Assembly (NCBI RefSeq): GCF_900102195.1
Contig: NZ_FNBE01000003.1
Span: 1-64,000 of the forward strand
Direction: 5' to 3'
Origin: Pseudonocardia oroxyli
Lineage (GTDB): Bacteria > Actinomycetota > Actinomycetes > Mycobacteriales > Pseudonocardiaceae
DNA: 64,000 nucleotides
In this document: positions 55,562 through 63,950 of the stretch, one piece after another
How positions within the stretch are numbered: position 1 is the stretch's first letter
How the letters are laid out: every line of letters begins with the position of its first letter
The notes under the pieces: generated by a model
Seen by the model: only the letters and a program-made list of their open reading frames with translations
The model's database searches: none
Told to the model about the DNA's origin: nothing
Position numbers and translations under genes: made by a program

Positions 55562-57505
55562 ATGTTCTCGACCGTCCTCGTGGCCAATCGCGGCGAGATC
55601 GCGGTGCGGGTGATCCGCACGCTGCGCGCGCTCGGGATCCGCTCCGTCGCCGTGCACACCGATCCCGACGCCGCCGCCCCGCACGTCACCGCCGCGGACA
55701 CCGCCGTGCGGATCGGCAGCTACCTCGACATCGACGCCGTGCTCGACGCCGCGCGCGCCACCGGCGCCGAGGCGATCCACCCCGGCTACGGGTTCCTGTC
55801 GGAGAACACGGCGTTCGCCGCGGCGTGCGCCGAGGCCGGGCTGGTCTTCGTGGGTCCGCCCGCGGCGGCGATCGACGCGATGGGCGACAAGATCCGGGCC
55901 AAGCAGACGGTCGCGAAGGCCGGGGTGCCGGTGGTGCCCGGGTCGGAGGGCGTCGAGGACGTCGAGGTGGCCGTCGCCCGGATCGGGTACCCGGTCCTGC
56001 TCAAGCCCTCCGCGGGCGGCGGCGGCAAGGGGATGCGGGAGGTGTACGCGGCCGAGGAGCTGTCCGGGGCGATCGCGTCGGCACAGCGGGAGGCCCGCGG
56101 CTCGTTCGGGGACGACACCCTGCTCGTCGAGCGGCTGATCACCGCGCCCCGCCACATCGAGATCCAGGTCCTCGCGGACGCCCACGGCGGCGTCGTCCAC
56201 CTCGGCGAACGCGAGTGCTCGCTGCAGCGGCGCCACCAGAAGATCGTCGAGGAGGCGCCGTCGCCGCTGCTCACCCCCGCGCAGCGGGCGGCCATGGGGG
56301 CCGCGGCCTGCGACGCGGCCCGGGCCTGCGGGTACGTCGGCGCGGGCACGGTCGAGTTCATCGTCGACGGGAAGAACCCGGACGACTGGTTCTTCATGGA
56401 GATGAACACCCGCCTGCAGGTGGAGCACCCGGTGACCGAGGAGGTCTACGGCGTCGACCTGGTGGCGCTGCAGCTGCAGGTCGCCGCCGGCGCGGCCGCG
56501 CCCTGGCCGGAGGTCCTGGAGCCGCGCGGCCACGCCGTCGAGGTGCGGGTCTACGCCGAGGACCCGGCGAACGGGTTCCTCCCCACCGGCGGCCGGATCC
56601 TCGCCCTGCGCGAGCCGACGACGGTGCGCGTCGACTCCGGCGTCGTCGAGGGCGGCACCGTCGGGTCGGACTACGACCCCATGCTGTCCAAGGTGATCGC
56701 CTGGGGCGCCGACCGGGCCGAGGCGCTGCGCCGGCTCGACGCCGCGCTCGCCGACACCGTCCTGCTGGGCCTCGGCACGAACGTCGGCTTCCTCCGGGCC
56801 CTGCTCGCGGACCCGGACGTCCGCGCAGGCGACCTGGACACGGGCCTGGTCGGTCGCAGGCTCGAGTCGCTGACCCGGACCGAGCTGCCCGTGGACGTCC
56901 TGGGCGCCGCCGCGGGGATCGGGCTGCTCGAGCTGGAGCCCCACGGCGCGGTCGTCGACCCGTTCGACCTCCCCGGCGGCTGGCGGCTCGGCGAGCACGC
57001 CTGGACCGCCGGGCGGTTCGAGATCGACGGCCACGAACCCGTCGAGGTCCGCACGCGAGGCCGCGCCGAAGCCGCGGAGCTGGTGCTCGACGGCGAGGAC
57101 CCCGTCCCCACGTCCACCGTCGGGATCCCCGGCGGCTACCGGCACACCCAGGCCGGTGTCACCCGCACCTGGACCGCGGCGCGGGATGCGGCGGGCACGC
57201 TGTGGCTGGCGGGCGATGGACAGACCTGGGCGGTCCGCGAGCACACCGCGCTGGACCCCGCCGCCGAGGGCGCCGCGGGCAGCGGCGGCCCCGTCCTCTC
57301 CCCCATGCCGGGCACGGTCACCGTGGTCGAGGTCGGCGAGGGGCAGGAGGTCACCGCGGGCCAGACCCTCGTGGTGGTCGAGGCCATGAAGATGGAGCAC
57401 GTCCTGACGGCCCCGGTGGACGGCACCGTCCGCGAGCTGCGGGCCCGGGTCGGCGGCACCGTGGCGAAGGACGCCCAGCTGCTCGTGGTCGAACCGTCGG
57501 CATGA
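55562..57505 (+). CDS. accA1: Biotin carboxylase/biotin carrier alpha subunit (AccA1 type)
   Basis: A 647-residue alpha chain. The biotin carboxylase domain has VLVANRGEIAVRVIRTLR, the ATP-grasp loop KPSAGGGGKGMREV, HIEIQVLADAHG and EMNTRLQVEHPVTEE; a BT linker region follows; the C-terminal carrier domain carries the biotin Lys in VVEAMKMEHVL. ATG 55562 has GGAGG seven bases upstream. Works with AccD1; enoyl or acyl-CoA dehydrogenase partners are not present here. Confidence 0.95.
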   Translation: MFSTVLVANRGEIAVRVIRTLRALGIRSVAVHTDPDAAAPHVTAADTAVRIGSYLDIDAVLDAARATGAEAIHPGYGFLSENTAFAAACAEAGLVFVGPPAAAIDAMGDKIRAKQTVAKAGVPVVPGSEGVEDVEVAVARIGYPVLLKPSAGGGGKGMREVYAAEELSGAIASAQREARGSFGDDTLLVERLITAPRHIEIQVLADAHGGVVHLGERECSLQRRHQKIVEEAPSPLLTPAQRAAMGAAACDAARACGYVGAGTVEFIVDGKNPDDWFFMEMNTRLQVEHPVTEEVYGVDLVALQLQVAAGAAAPWPEVLEPRGHAVEVRVYAEDPANGFLPTGGRILALREPTTVRVDSGVVEGGTVGSDYDPMLSKVIAWGADRAEALRRLDAALADTVLLGLGTNVGFLRALLADPDVRAGDLDTGLVGRRLESLTRTELPVDVLGAAAGIGLLELEPHGAVVDPFDLPGGWRLGEHAWTAGRFEIDGHEPVEVRTRGRAEAAELVLDGEDPVPTSTVGIPGGYRHTQAGVTRTWTAARDAAGTLWLAGDGQTWAVREHTALDPAAEGAAGSGGPVLSPMPGTVTVVEVGEGQEVTAGQTLVVVEAMKMEHVLTAPVDGTVRELRARVGGTVAKDAQLLVVEPSA

Positions 57506-57704
57506 GCACCAGGCTCGCACCTGGCCTGGCGGGTGATCAGGTTGCCCGTCCGGAGCGCGGTCAGGGGCCGGCGCGCTCCACGTCCCGGCGCAAGGTCTGA
57601 TCGGGGCTCGGGGATCGGCACGCCCCGGGCCCGCCGCCAGGTCGTGACCTCGCGATCGGGCGAGGTCGGAGCGTGGTGAACACTGGTGCCCGCCCAGCGC
57701 GTGC
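57506..57704. other. Spacer between accA1 and coiled-coil gene, with a decayed 3' copy
   Basis: 199 bases between convergent genes. It contains the short repeat at 57561-57594 (described separately) and a hairpin GACCTCGC/GCGAGGTC at 57646-57667. No gene is evident; a 32-codon frame starting in the accA1 stop region has no supporting features. Confidence 0.5.
57561..57594 (-). repeat. Direct-repeat copy of the coiled-coil gene 3' end
   Basis: The 34 bases here match 57705-57738, the end of the coiled-coil gene, at all but about four positions. Translated on the complement strand both give LRRD-x-ERAG followed by a stop. This looks like the remains of a second, deleted copy of the gene, or a short duplication of its end. 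Confidence 0.65.
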
Positions 57705-58865
57705 TCAGGAGCCAGCGCGCTCCAGGTCCCGGCGCAGGCTCATGATCTCGTGATCGGCCGCGCCGAGCTGTCGGTGCAGGTCGGCGACCAGCCGGGAGTG
57801 CTCCTCGCGCACCGCGGAGTGCTCGCCGCGGAGTCGGTCCAGCGCGGCCTCCCGACGCTCGGCGGCCTCGGCGCGCTCCCGGGCGAGGCTCTGCTCGGTG
57901 GCTGCGGCGTGCTCGGCGCGCAGCCGCTCGACGAGACTCGCGTGCTCGGCGCGCAGCCGCTCGACGTCGGTCGCGTGGAGCCGCCGATCCTCGTCGAGCT
58001 CGGCGCGGAGGTGGGCGACGGCGCTCTCGTGGTCGGCACGCAGCCGGGCGAGGTCGGTGTGGTGATCCTCCCGCAGCCGGGCGACGGCGTCGTCGTGCTC
58101 GGCGCGTAGACCGGCCGCGGCCTCGTCACGGGCGGCGAGCTCGGCACGGTGGGCGTCGGCGTCCCGCGCGGCGCGGGACCGCTCCTCGGCGAGGGTGGCG
58201 TCGGTGGCGCGCGCCGTGGCCTGCAGCGTGCTCAGTTGGGTACGCAGCTCCGCGACCTGCGCGGCCGCCACTTCGGCCAACTCCTCGGCGCGCCGGAGGC
58301 GGTCGGTCAGCGCGTCGACCCTGCCCTCGGCGCGCAGCTGTTCCCGCAGCGCGGCCGCGGCGGCCTGCTCGGCCTTCACCCGCGCCCGGTCCGCCGCCGA
58401 CGCCAGCTCCACCGCCTCCGCCGCCCGTGCCCCCGCGGCGTCGGCCTCCGCCCGCTGCCGGGCGGCGTCCGCCTCGGCCCGCTCGCGGGCCCCGCGGTCC
58501 TCGGCCGCGGCCTCCCGCGCCCGGTCCCGCTCGGCGAGCGCGCCCGCGGCCTCCTCCGCGACCTGCCGCCCGACGACGTCGACCGCCGCCAGCAGGTCGG
58601 CCAGCGGCGCACGGGCCACGGCCAGCCTGTCCCCGAGCGCGTCGAGCGCAGCAGAGGTGAGCGCCGAGTCCGCCTCCGTCAGCGACTCGACCGCGACGAA
58701 CGCGGCCTCGGCCGACTTGCAGCTGAGCCCGTTCGGCCCCCAGGTCCTGCCGTCCTGGCAGTAGCGCGGGCGGTTGCCCCGCCCGCTGAGCTGCGGCAAC
58801 GCCGCGCGGCACTGCCGGAACGCACACAACCGGGGCTCTTCTTCCACACTTACAGACTTCCACAT
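57705..58865 (-). CDS. Zinc-finger coiled-coil protein beside the repeat array
   Basis: A 386-residue protein of unknown function. Residues 14-49 hold four cysteines (C14, C19, C36, C49) in a pattern LC-x4-C..RPRYCQDGRTWGPNG..CK, like small zinc-binding modules. From about residue 60 to the end it is an Ala/Glu/Arg-rich coiled coil with repeats of RLRAEH/RLREDH type. It resembles KfrA-like or SMC-like accessory proteins in style only. ATG 58865 has no clear ribosome site; GTG 58847 with GGAAG upstream is an alternative. It is divergent from the recombinase across the array. Confidence 0.7.
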   Translation of the reverse strand: MWKSVSVEEEPRLCAFRQCRAALPQLSGRGNRPRYCQDGRTWGPNGLSCKSAEAAFVAVESLTEADSALTSAALDALGDRLAVARAPLADLLAAVDVVGRQVAEEAAGALAERDRAREAAAEDRGARERAEADAARQRAEADAAGARAAEAVELASAADRARVKAEQAAAAALREQLRAEGRVDALTDRLRRAEELAEVAAAQVAELRTQLSTLQATARATDATLAEERSRAARDADAHRAELAARDEAAAGLRAEHDDAVARLREDHHTDLARLRADHESAVAHLRAELDEDRRLHATDVERLRAEHASLVERLRAEHAAATEQSLARERAEAAERREAALDRLRGEHSAVREEHSRLVADLHRQLGAADHEIMSLRRDLERAGS

Positions 58866-59463
58866 CGAATTGAGTTGCTGTAATTCAGCTGGTGCGCACA
58901 TGCTCAGCTCGGGAGAAACCCTCTTCTCCCGGGTCAGAAGCCGGATCGAGCCGCGCGAGCGCCGCCGAAGACGGGTGATCCACGCTTCGGGCGCGGGACG
59001 GTCGCTGAGCGACCTCCACCCGCCCCAGCCGTGGATCACGGCCGCGGCTGGATCCACTCGAACCGTTGATCCACACCCGAGGAGCGCAGGGGTCGCTCAG
59101 CGACCCCCACCCGGCCCACCCATGGATCACGGCCGCGGCCGTGATCCACTCGAACCGTTGATCCACACCCGAGGAGCGCAGGGGTCGCTCAGCGACCCCC
59201 ACCCGCCCCACGTATGGATCATGGTTCTCCCGCGGCTCGGACCGGTCCTGATCCACACTCGGGAAGCAGAACAGTCGCTGAGCGACCTCCACCCGCCCCA
59301 GCCGTGGATCACGGCCGCGGCGAGGCGCCTGGGCGATGATCCACGGCCCGGGAGCAGGACGGTCGCTCCGCGACCGCCGCTCGCCCGACGTGTGGATCAC
59401 GAGGGCCAGCGCCCCACCGCGCGCCTCCACCCGCCGCACCGTCACGCGCCCGATACTCACCCC
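58866..59463. repeat. Array of five 63-bp palindromic repeat units
   Basis: Units: 58976-59038, 59067-59129, 59159-59221, 59249-59311, 59337-59399. Each is exactly 63 bases, opens with TGATCCAC and closes with GTGGATCA (ATGGATCA in units 2 and 3). At a fixed internal offset each has a short stem, GGTCGCT-N-AGCGACC (variant in unit 5), followed by CCACCCGCCCCA-like sequence. Start-to-start distances are 91, 92, 90 and 88. Extra TGATCCAC-type octamers at 59050 and 59142 each lie 17 bases before units 2 and 3. The flanks 58866-58975 and 59400-59463 hold no other recognisable feature. Confidence 0.9.
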
Positions 59464-60537
59464 GTGAGCGACGATCACGCGCACCTCGCGCTCCGCTCAA
59501 CGCCCGACCCGACCGCCCCCGCCGACCCGACTCACACGACCGACCTCGTCACCGGCCACGACGACCTGCGCGCACGCCTGCAGGCGCTCGACGCGGCGGC
59601 CGACCGCTACCTCGAGGACGGACGGGTCGCGGGGACCCGGGAGGCGTACGCCCAGGACTGGGCGGCCTGGACCGACTACACCCGATGGGCCGCGATCCCG
59701 CTTTTGTCGGCCGGGCGGGGTGCGCTCGTCGGGTTCGTGCTCTGGTTGGAGAACGGCGCGCCGCGGCTCGACCGTCCCGCGGGCACACCGGCGGCCCCGG
59801 CGACCATCCGCAGGCGGATCGCCGGGGCGCTGCACGGCCTGCGCCGGTTCGGCGCGGACCTCGATCCCCGCGGGCCGGAGGCCGCCCGCGAGGCTCTGGC
59901 GGTGTATCGGCGGCGGCTCGCCGAGGACGGGATCCGGCGCGGGCGGGGCCAGGCCGTGGCCGTCGACCTGGCCGCGGTGCTCGCCATGTCGAAGGCCTGC
60001 CCGGACACGAACGCGGGTCGGCGCGACCGCGCCATGCTGACCATCGGCTTCTACGGCGCCACCCGGGCGAGCGACCAGGCCCACCTGCGCGCCGGGGACG
60101 TGACGGTCGAGCAGAACGGCCTGGTCCTCGACGTCCGGGTCGGGAAGACGACCGGGCGCAGCGCGCTCCCCCGCCGTCGGCACCCGCTGTTGTGCCCGCG
60201 CACCGCGTGGCTCGCCTGGCGGCGGGTCTGCGCCGGGTCGGGTCCCGCGTTCCGGCGGGTCGACCGCCACGACGTGGTCGGCGACCGGCCGTTGTCCCCC
60301 GACGCCGTCACCGCGGTGATCAGCCGCGCCGGGGAGCGGGCCGGGCTGAGCCACCCGGTCACCTGCCACTCGCTGCGGGCGGGGTTCGCCACCGAGTCCT
60401 ACCGGGCGGGCGCCGCCCTGCTGGACATCGCGCGGCAGGGCCGCTGGGCCCCCGGCAGCCAGGAGCTCTTCCGCTACATCAGGACCGTCGACCAGTGGCG
60501 CACGAACGCGGCAGACCCGCTCGACCTCCCGCCGTGA
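59464..60537 (+). CDS. Tyrosine recombinase/integrase
   Basis: A 357-residue tyrosine recombinase. The N-terminal SAM-like core-binding domain spans about residues 35-150 (DRYLEDGRVAGTREAYAQDW). The catalytic domain has R201 (GATRASDQAHL), K228 (VGKTTGRS), H302 and R305 (CHSLRAGFAT), W328 in place of the usual His (RQGRWAPGS) and nucleophile Y338 (ELFRYIRTVD), so it should be active. GTG 59464 lies just after the repeat array. No prophage or plasmid genes surround it, and no att duplication was seen. Confidence 0.9.
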   Translation: MSDDHAHLALRSTPDPTAPADPTHTTDLVTGHDDLRARLQALDAAADRYLEDGRVAGTREAYAQDWAAWTDYTRWAAIPLLSAGRGALVGFVLWLENGAPRLDRPAGTPAAPATIRRRIAGALHGLRRFGADLDPRGPEAAREALAVYRRRLAEDGIRRGRGQAVAVDLAAVLAMSKACPDTNAGRRDRAMLTIGFYGATRASDQAHLRAGDVTVEQNGLVLDVRVGKTTGRSALPRRRHPLLCPRTAWLAWRRVCAGSGPAFRRVDRHDVVGDRPLSPDAVTAVISRAGERAGLSHPVTCHSLRAGFATESYRAGAALLDIARQGRWAPGSQELFRYIRTVDQWRTNAADPLDLPP

Positions 60538-60539
60538 GC

Positions 60540-60590
60540 GGCATATGGAGCCATCCCGCCCCCAGACGACCGTGATGGCTCCATAATGCC
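60540..60590. terminator. Terminator stem-loop with ATGGCTCCATAATGCC motif (family C)
   Basis: The left arm GGCATATGGAGCCAT (60540-60554) pairs with ATGGCTCCATAATGCC (60575-60590) over 15 bases with one bulged A; the loop is 20 bases. It lies between the convergent recombinase and VWA genes and shares its core with the elements at 53170 and 16576. Confidence 0.75.
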
Positions 60591-60592
60591 TG

Positions 60593-62548
60593 CTAGCTGC
60601 GGCGTTTCAGATAGTCCTCCACGACCTCGGCGCCCAGGCCGTCGACGGTGGGATTGACCACCCGGCCGCCGACCCGCTTCGCGAGGCCGTCCATGAACAC
60701 CGCCAGCCGCGGGTCGTCGCCCAGGACGAAGAAGGTGAACTTCGCCCGCAGACCGGAGAGCTTGTCGAGCTCGCCGATGGTGGCCCGCAGCGTGTACGGG
60801 CTGGGCGGGTAGTCGAAGTACGCCTCGCCGTCCGGCTCCAGGTGGGCGGTGGGCTCGCCGTCGGTCACGACGAGGACCACCGGGGTGGCGTCCGAGTTCT
60901 TCCGCAGGTGCTGCCCGGCCAGCAGCAACGCGTGGTGCAGGTTGGTGCCCTGCGCGTACGCGCCTTCCAGACCCACCAGCTCCCCCAGCTCGACGGACTG
61001 GGCGTGCCGCCCGAACGTCACGAGCTGGAGCGCGTCCCCGCGGAACCGGGTGGAGATCAGCTGGTGCAGGGCCAGTGCGGTGCGCTTCATCGGCACCCAC
61101 CGCCCCTCCGCCACCATCGACCACGACGTGTCGACGAGCAGGGCGACCGCGGCACGGGTGCGCTGCTCGGTCTCGACGATCTCCACGTCCGTCACGTCGA
61201 GGTCCCGGGTGTCCCCGGACGCCTTGCGCAGCTGGGCGTTGAGCAGCGTCCGCGGCACCGACCAGCTCTCGGTGTCGCCGAAGGCCCACGGCCGGGTCGC
61301 CCCGGTCGCGTCCCCGGCCGCACCGGCCCGACGGGTGTCCCGTTGGCCGTTGCGGCCGGACAGCTGCTCGGCGACGTCCCGCAGGATCGACTGCCCCAAC
61401 CTGCGCAACGCCTTGGGCGACAACGACAACGTGCCGTCCGCCGCCCGCTCGAACAGACCCTGGCGCTGCAGCTCGCGCTCGAGCTGGGCCAGCGTGCGCG
61501 CGTCGACGCCCGCCTGCTCGCCGAGCATCTCGGTGAGCGCGTCCAGGTCGATGTCGTCGAGTCGCGCGCCCGGGTAGCTCTGCGCGAGCTGTTCGGCCAG
61601 CGCGTCGAGCTGCCCCAGCTCCTCCAGCGCCCGGGTCGCCTCGCCCATCCCCATCGGGTTGTCGCCGCGGAAGCGCCCCGAGCCGTCCCAGTCCTCGCCC
61701 GGCCGCAGCCCCTGCAGCATCGAGTCCAGCCGGGACATCTGCTGCGCGAGGCGGGGGTCGCCGAAGGCCTGCTGCGAGAGCTCCATCAGCTCGGCCCGCT
61801 GCTCGGCGGACATCGAGTTGAGCATCCGCTGGGCGGCGGCGGACCGCTGCGCCAGGGTGTCGATCAGCTCGTCGGTGTTCTGCGGGTTCTCGGGGAAGAA
61901 GTCCCCGTGCTCCCGCATGAACTCCTGGAACTGCTCGGTGGTGTCCTGCCCGTTCGCGTGGTTCTCCAGCAGGGAGTTGAGGTCCTCCAACATCGAGTTG
62001 ATCCGCTCGACGTCCTCCGGGGTCGCCCCCTCGAGCGCCTGCTTCATGCCCTCGAACCGCTGGTCCATCAGCTCGCGGCCGAGCAGGTCCCGGATGTCCT
62101 CGTACGCCTGGCGGGCCTCCGAGGACCTCCAGTCGTAGGACCCCAGCTCCCGGACCGCGCCGCCCGTGTCGGACGGCAGCGCGTCGAGCTGCATCTCCCG
62201 GAAGCGGGCGTCGTCGGAGTCCTCGTTCCCCAACGCCTCCCGCTCGGCGTCCATGGCGCGCTGCAGCAGCTCGCGGACCTCCTGCAGCGTGCCGTCGATC
62301 CGGTTGTCCCGCTGCAGGTTCCGGCGCCGCTCCCAGACCTGCCGGGACAGCTCGTCCAGCCCGCGGTCGCCGTCGAGTCCCCGGCGCAGGAGCTCCTGCA
62401 GCGCCTGGCGGGGCGAGGACCCCTCCATGACGTCCCGGCCGATCTGGTCCATCGCCGACCGGATGTCGAACGGCGGGGCCAGCGGGTCCGGTCCGCCCGC
62501 GTAGGGCCCGTAGGCGTACCGACGTCTGCGCCTGCGCGGATCAGCCAT
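60593..62548 (-). CDS. VWA-domain protein partner of MoxR-type ATPase
   Basis: A 651-residue protein. The first 450 residues are helical and highly charged (LQELLRRGLDGDRGLDELSR, ERINSMLEDLNSLLENHANG). The C-terminal 180 residues are a von Willebrand A domain with a complete MIDAS: DTSWS at about 471-475, the Thr in QGTNLHHAL and VVTDGEP. Such proteins (compare ViaA, CbbO, Mg-chelatase D) act with an AAA partner as metal-insertion or remodelling chaperones; the client is unknown. Its ATG lies inside the end of the ATPase gene (8-base overlap). Confidence 0.88.
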   Translation of the reverse strand: MADPRRRRRRYAYGPYAGGPDPLAPPFDIRSAMDQIGRDVMEGSSPRQALQELLRRGLDGDRGLDELSRQVWERRRNLQRDNRIDGTLQEVRELLQRAMDAEREALGNEDSDDARFREMQLDALPSDTGGAVRELGSYDWRSSEARQAYEDIRDLLGRELMDQRFEGMKQALEGATPEDVERINSMLEDLNSLLENHANGQDTTEQFQEFMREHGDFFPENPQNTDELIDTLAQRSAAAQRMLNSMSAEQRAELMELSQQAFGDPRLAQQMSRLDSMLQGLRPGEDWDGSGRFRGDNPMGMGEATRALEELGQLDALAEQLAQSYPGARLDDIDLDALTEMLGEQAGVDARTLAQLERELQRQGLFERAADGTLSLSPKALRRLGQSILRDVAEQLSGRNGQRDTRRAGAAGDATGATRPWAFGDTESWSVPRTLLNAQLRKASGDTRDLDVTDVEIVETEQRTRAAVALLVDTSWSMVAEGRWVPMKRTALALHQLISTRFRGDALQLVTFGRHAQSVELGELVGLEGAYAQGTNLHHALLLAGQHLRKNSDATPVVLVVTDGEPTAHLEPDGEAYFDYPPSPYTLRATIGELDKLSGLRAKFTFFVLGDDPRLAVFMDGLAKRVGGRVVNPTVDGLGAEVVEDYLKRRS

Positions 62549-63950
62549 ATTCCACCGTGTCGCCGTCGTCGGTCTCGTCCTTCGCCAGCTTGCGGGTGAG
62601 GAAGAGGTACTCCAGGGCCAGCTCGGCGGCCGACGCCATCGGGCCCGGGTCCTCGGTCCCCTCGGCCCCGAGCCGGGTCGCGACCTCGGTCAGCACCGGA
62701 ACCGTCGGCAGCTTGGCGACGACCTCGGCGGCGGGCACCCGCTCGCCGGTGCGGACCGGGTGGGTCGCCACCGCGTCGGCGAGCCCGCCCAGGTCGACCC
62801 CGCGCAGCGCGAACCGCGCGGTGTCGGCGACGGCGCGGCGCAGCAGGTGCTCGAGGATCTCCTCCTCGCGCCCCTCCTCGCCGGACTCGAACTCGATCTT
62901 GCCGCGCAGCACGGCGGGCACGGCCTCCAGGTCGACGGGCCGGGCGTAGGCCCGCGTCTCGCCGACGAGCGCGGCGCGGCGCAGGGCCGCCGCCGCCACC
63001 GTCTCCGCGGCGGCGACCGCGAACCGGGCGGACACACCGGACGCCTGGTCCACGGCGCTCGACTCGCGCAGGTGCCGGGTGAACCGGGCGACGACCTCGA
63101 TCAGGTGCCGCGGGACCTCCGCGGCCAGGTCCGCCTCCTGGACGACCATGGCGACCTCGTCGGCCACCTCCAGGGGGTAGTGCGTGCGCACCTCGGCGCC
63201 GAAGCGGTCCTTCAGCGGGGTGATGATCCGGCCGCGGTTGGTGTAGTCCTCGGGGTTCGCGGAGGCGACCAGCAGGATGTCCAGGGGCAGCCGCAGCGTG
63301 TAGCCGCGGACCTGGATGTCCCGCTCCTCCATCACGTTGAGCAGCGCGACCTGGATCCGTTCGGCCAGGTCGGGTAGCTCGTTGATCGCGACGACGCCGC
63401 GGTGCGCGCGCGGGACGAGCCCGAAGTGGATGGTCTCGGGGTCACCGAGGGAACGGCCCTCGGCGACCTTGACGGGGTCGACGTCACCGATCAGGTCGGC
63501 GACGGCGGTGTCCGGGGTGGCGAGCTTCTCGGTGTAGCGCTCCGAGCGGTGCACCCAGGTCACCGGCAGGTCGTCGCCCAGCTCGGCGGCCCGCGCGATC
63601 GACAGCGGGGCGATCGGGTCGTAGGGGTGCTCGCCCAGCTCGGAGCCCTCGATGACGGGGGTCCACTCGTCGAGCAGTCCGACCAGGGAGCGCAGCAGCC
63701 GGGTCTTGCCCTGACCGCGTTCGCCCAGCAGGACGACGTCGTGCCCCGCGATCAGGGCCCGTTCCAGCTGGGGGAGCACGGTGTTCTCGAAGCCGACGAT
63801 GCCGGACCACGGGTCGGTCCCCGTGCGCAGGGCGGTCAGCAGGTTGTCACGGATCTCGGTCTTGACGCCCTTGAGCTCGTGTCCCGAGCTGCGGAGCGCG
63901 CCGAGGGTGCGGGGGAGATCGGAAGGTGCGGTAAGCGGCACCCGATCCAC
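62541..63950 (-). CDS. MoxR/Mg-chelatase-I-like AAA ATPase
   Basis: A 469-residue AAA ATPase. Walker A GERGQGKT at residues 76-83; Walker B region GVVAINELPD; sensor 1 VASANPEDYTNRG; arginine-finger region RIITPLKDRFGAEV. The C-terminal lid is long, with charged and acidic parts. It pairs with the downstream VWA protein through an 8-base gene overlap. Family pairs assist maturation of enzymes or complexes; the client here is unknown. ATG 63950 lies 50 bases from the window edge, so upstream partners cannot be seen. Confidence 0.9.
   Translation of the reverse strand: MDRVPLTAPSDLPRTLGALRSSGHELKGVKTEIRDNLLTALRTGTDPWSGIVGFENTVLPQLERALIAGHDVVLLGERGQGKTRLLRSLVGLLDEWTPVIEGSELGEHPYDPIAPLSIARAAELGDDLPVTWVHRSERYTEKLATPDTAVADLIGDVDPVKVAEGRSLGDPETIHFGLVPRAHRGVVAINELPDLAERIQVALLNVMEERDIQVRGYTLRLPLDILLVASANPEDYTNRGRIITPLKDRFGAEVRTHYPLEVADEVAMVVQEADLAAEVPRHLIEVVARFTRHLRESSAVDQASGVSARFAVAAAETVAAAALRRAALVGETRAYARPVDLEAVPAVLRGKIEFESGEEGREEEILEHLLRRAVADTARFALRGVDLGGLADAVATHPVRTGERVPAAEVVAKLPTVPVLTEVATRLGAEGTEDPGPMASAAELALEYLFLTRKLAKDETDDGDTVEYG

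Noticed and set aside
57502..57600. Small plus-strand frame starting in the accA1 stop codon (ATGAGCACC)
   Set aside because: Short, rich in Arg and Gly as random GC-rich DNA is, with no ribosome site of its own and overlapping the decayed repeat.
58976..59399. CRISPR array
   Set aside because: Units are 63 bases and internally variable, the intervening sequences are partly repeated (CGGCCGCGGC), and no cas gene is nearby.
58976..59399. Integron attC array for the adjacent recombinase
   Set aside because: There are no gene cassettes between units, no RYYYAAC/GTTRRRY core pairs, and the recombinase lacks an evident IntI-specific insert.
58885..59484. Open frames on the complement strand through the 63-bp array giving repeated peptides (HGWGGWRSLSD-like)
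   Set aside because: Each unit is 21 codons long, so peptides recur, but distances between units are 91, 92, 90 and 88 bases, so the frame changes from unit to unit. The palindromic layout explains the sequence better.
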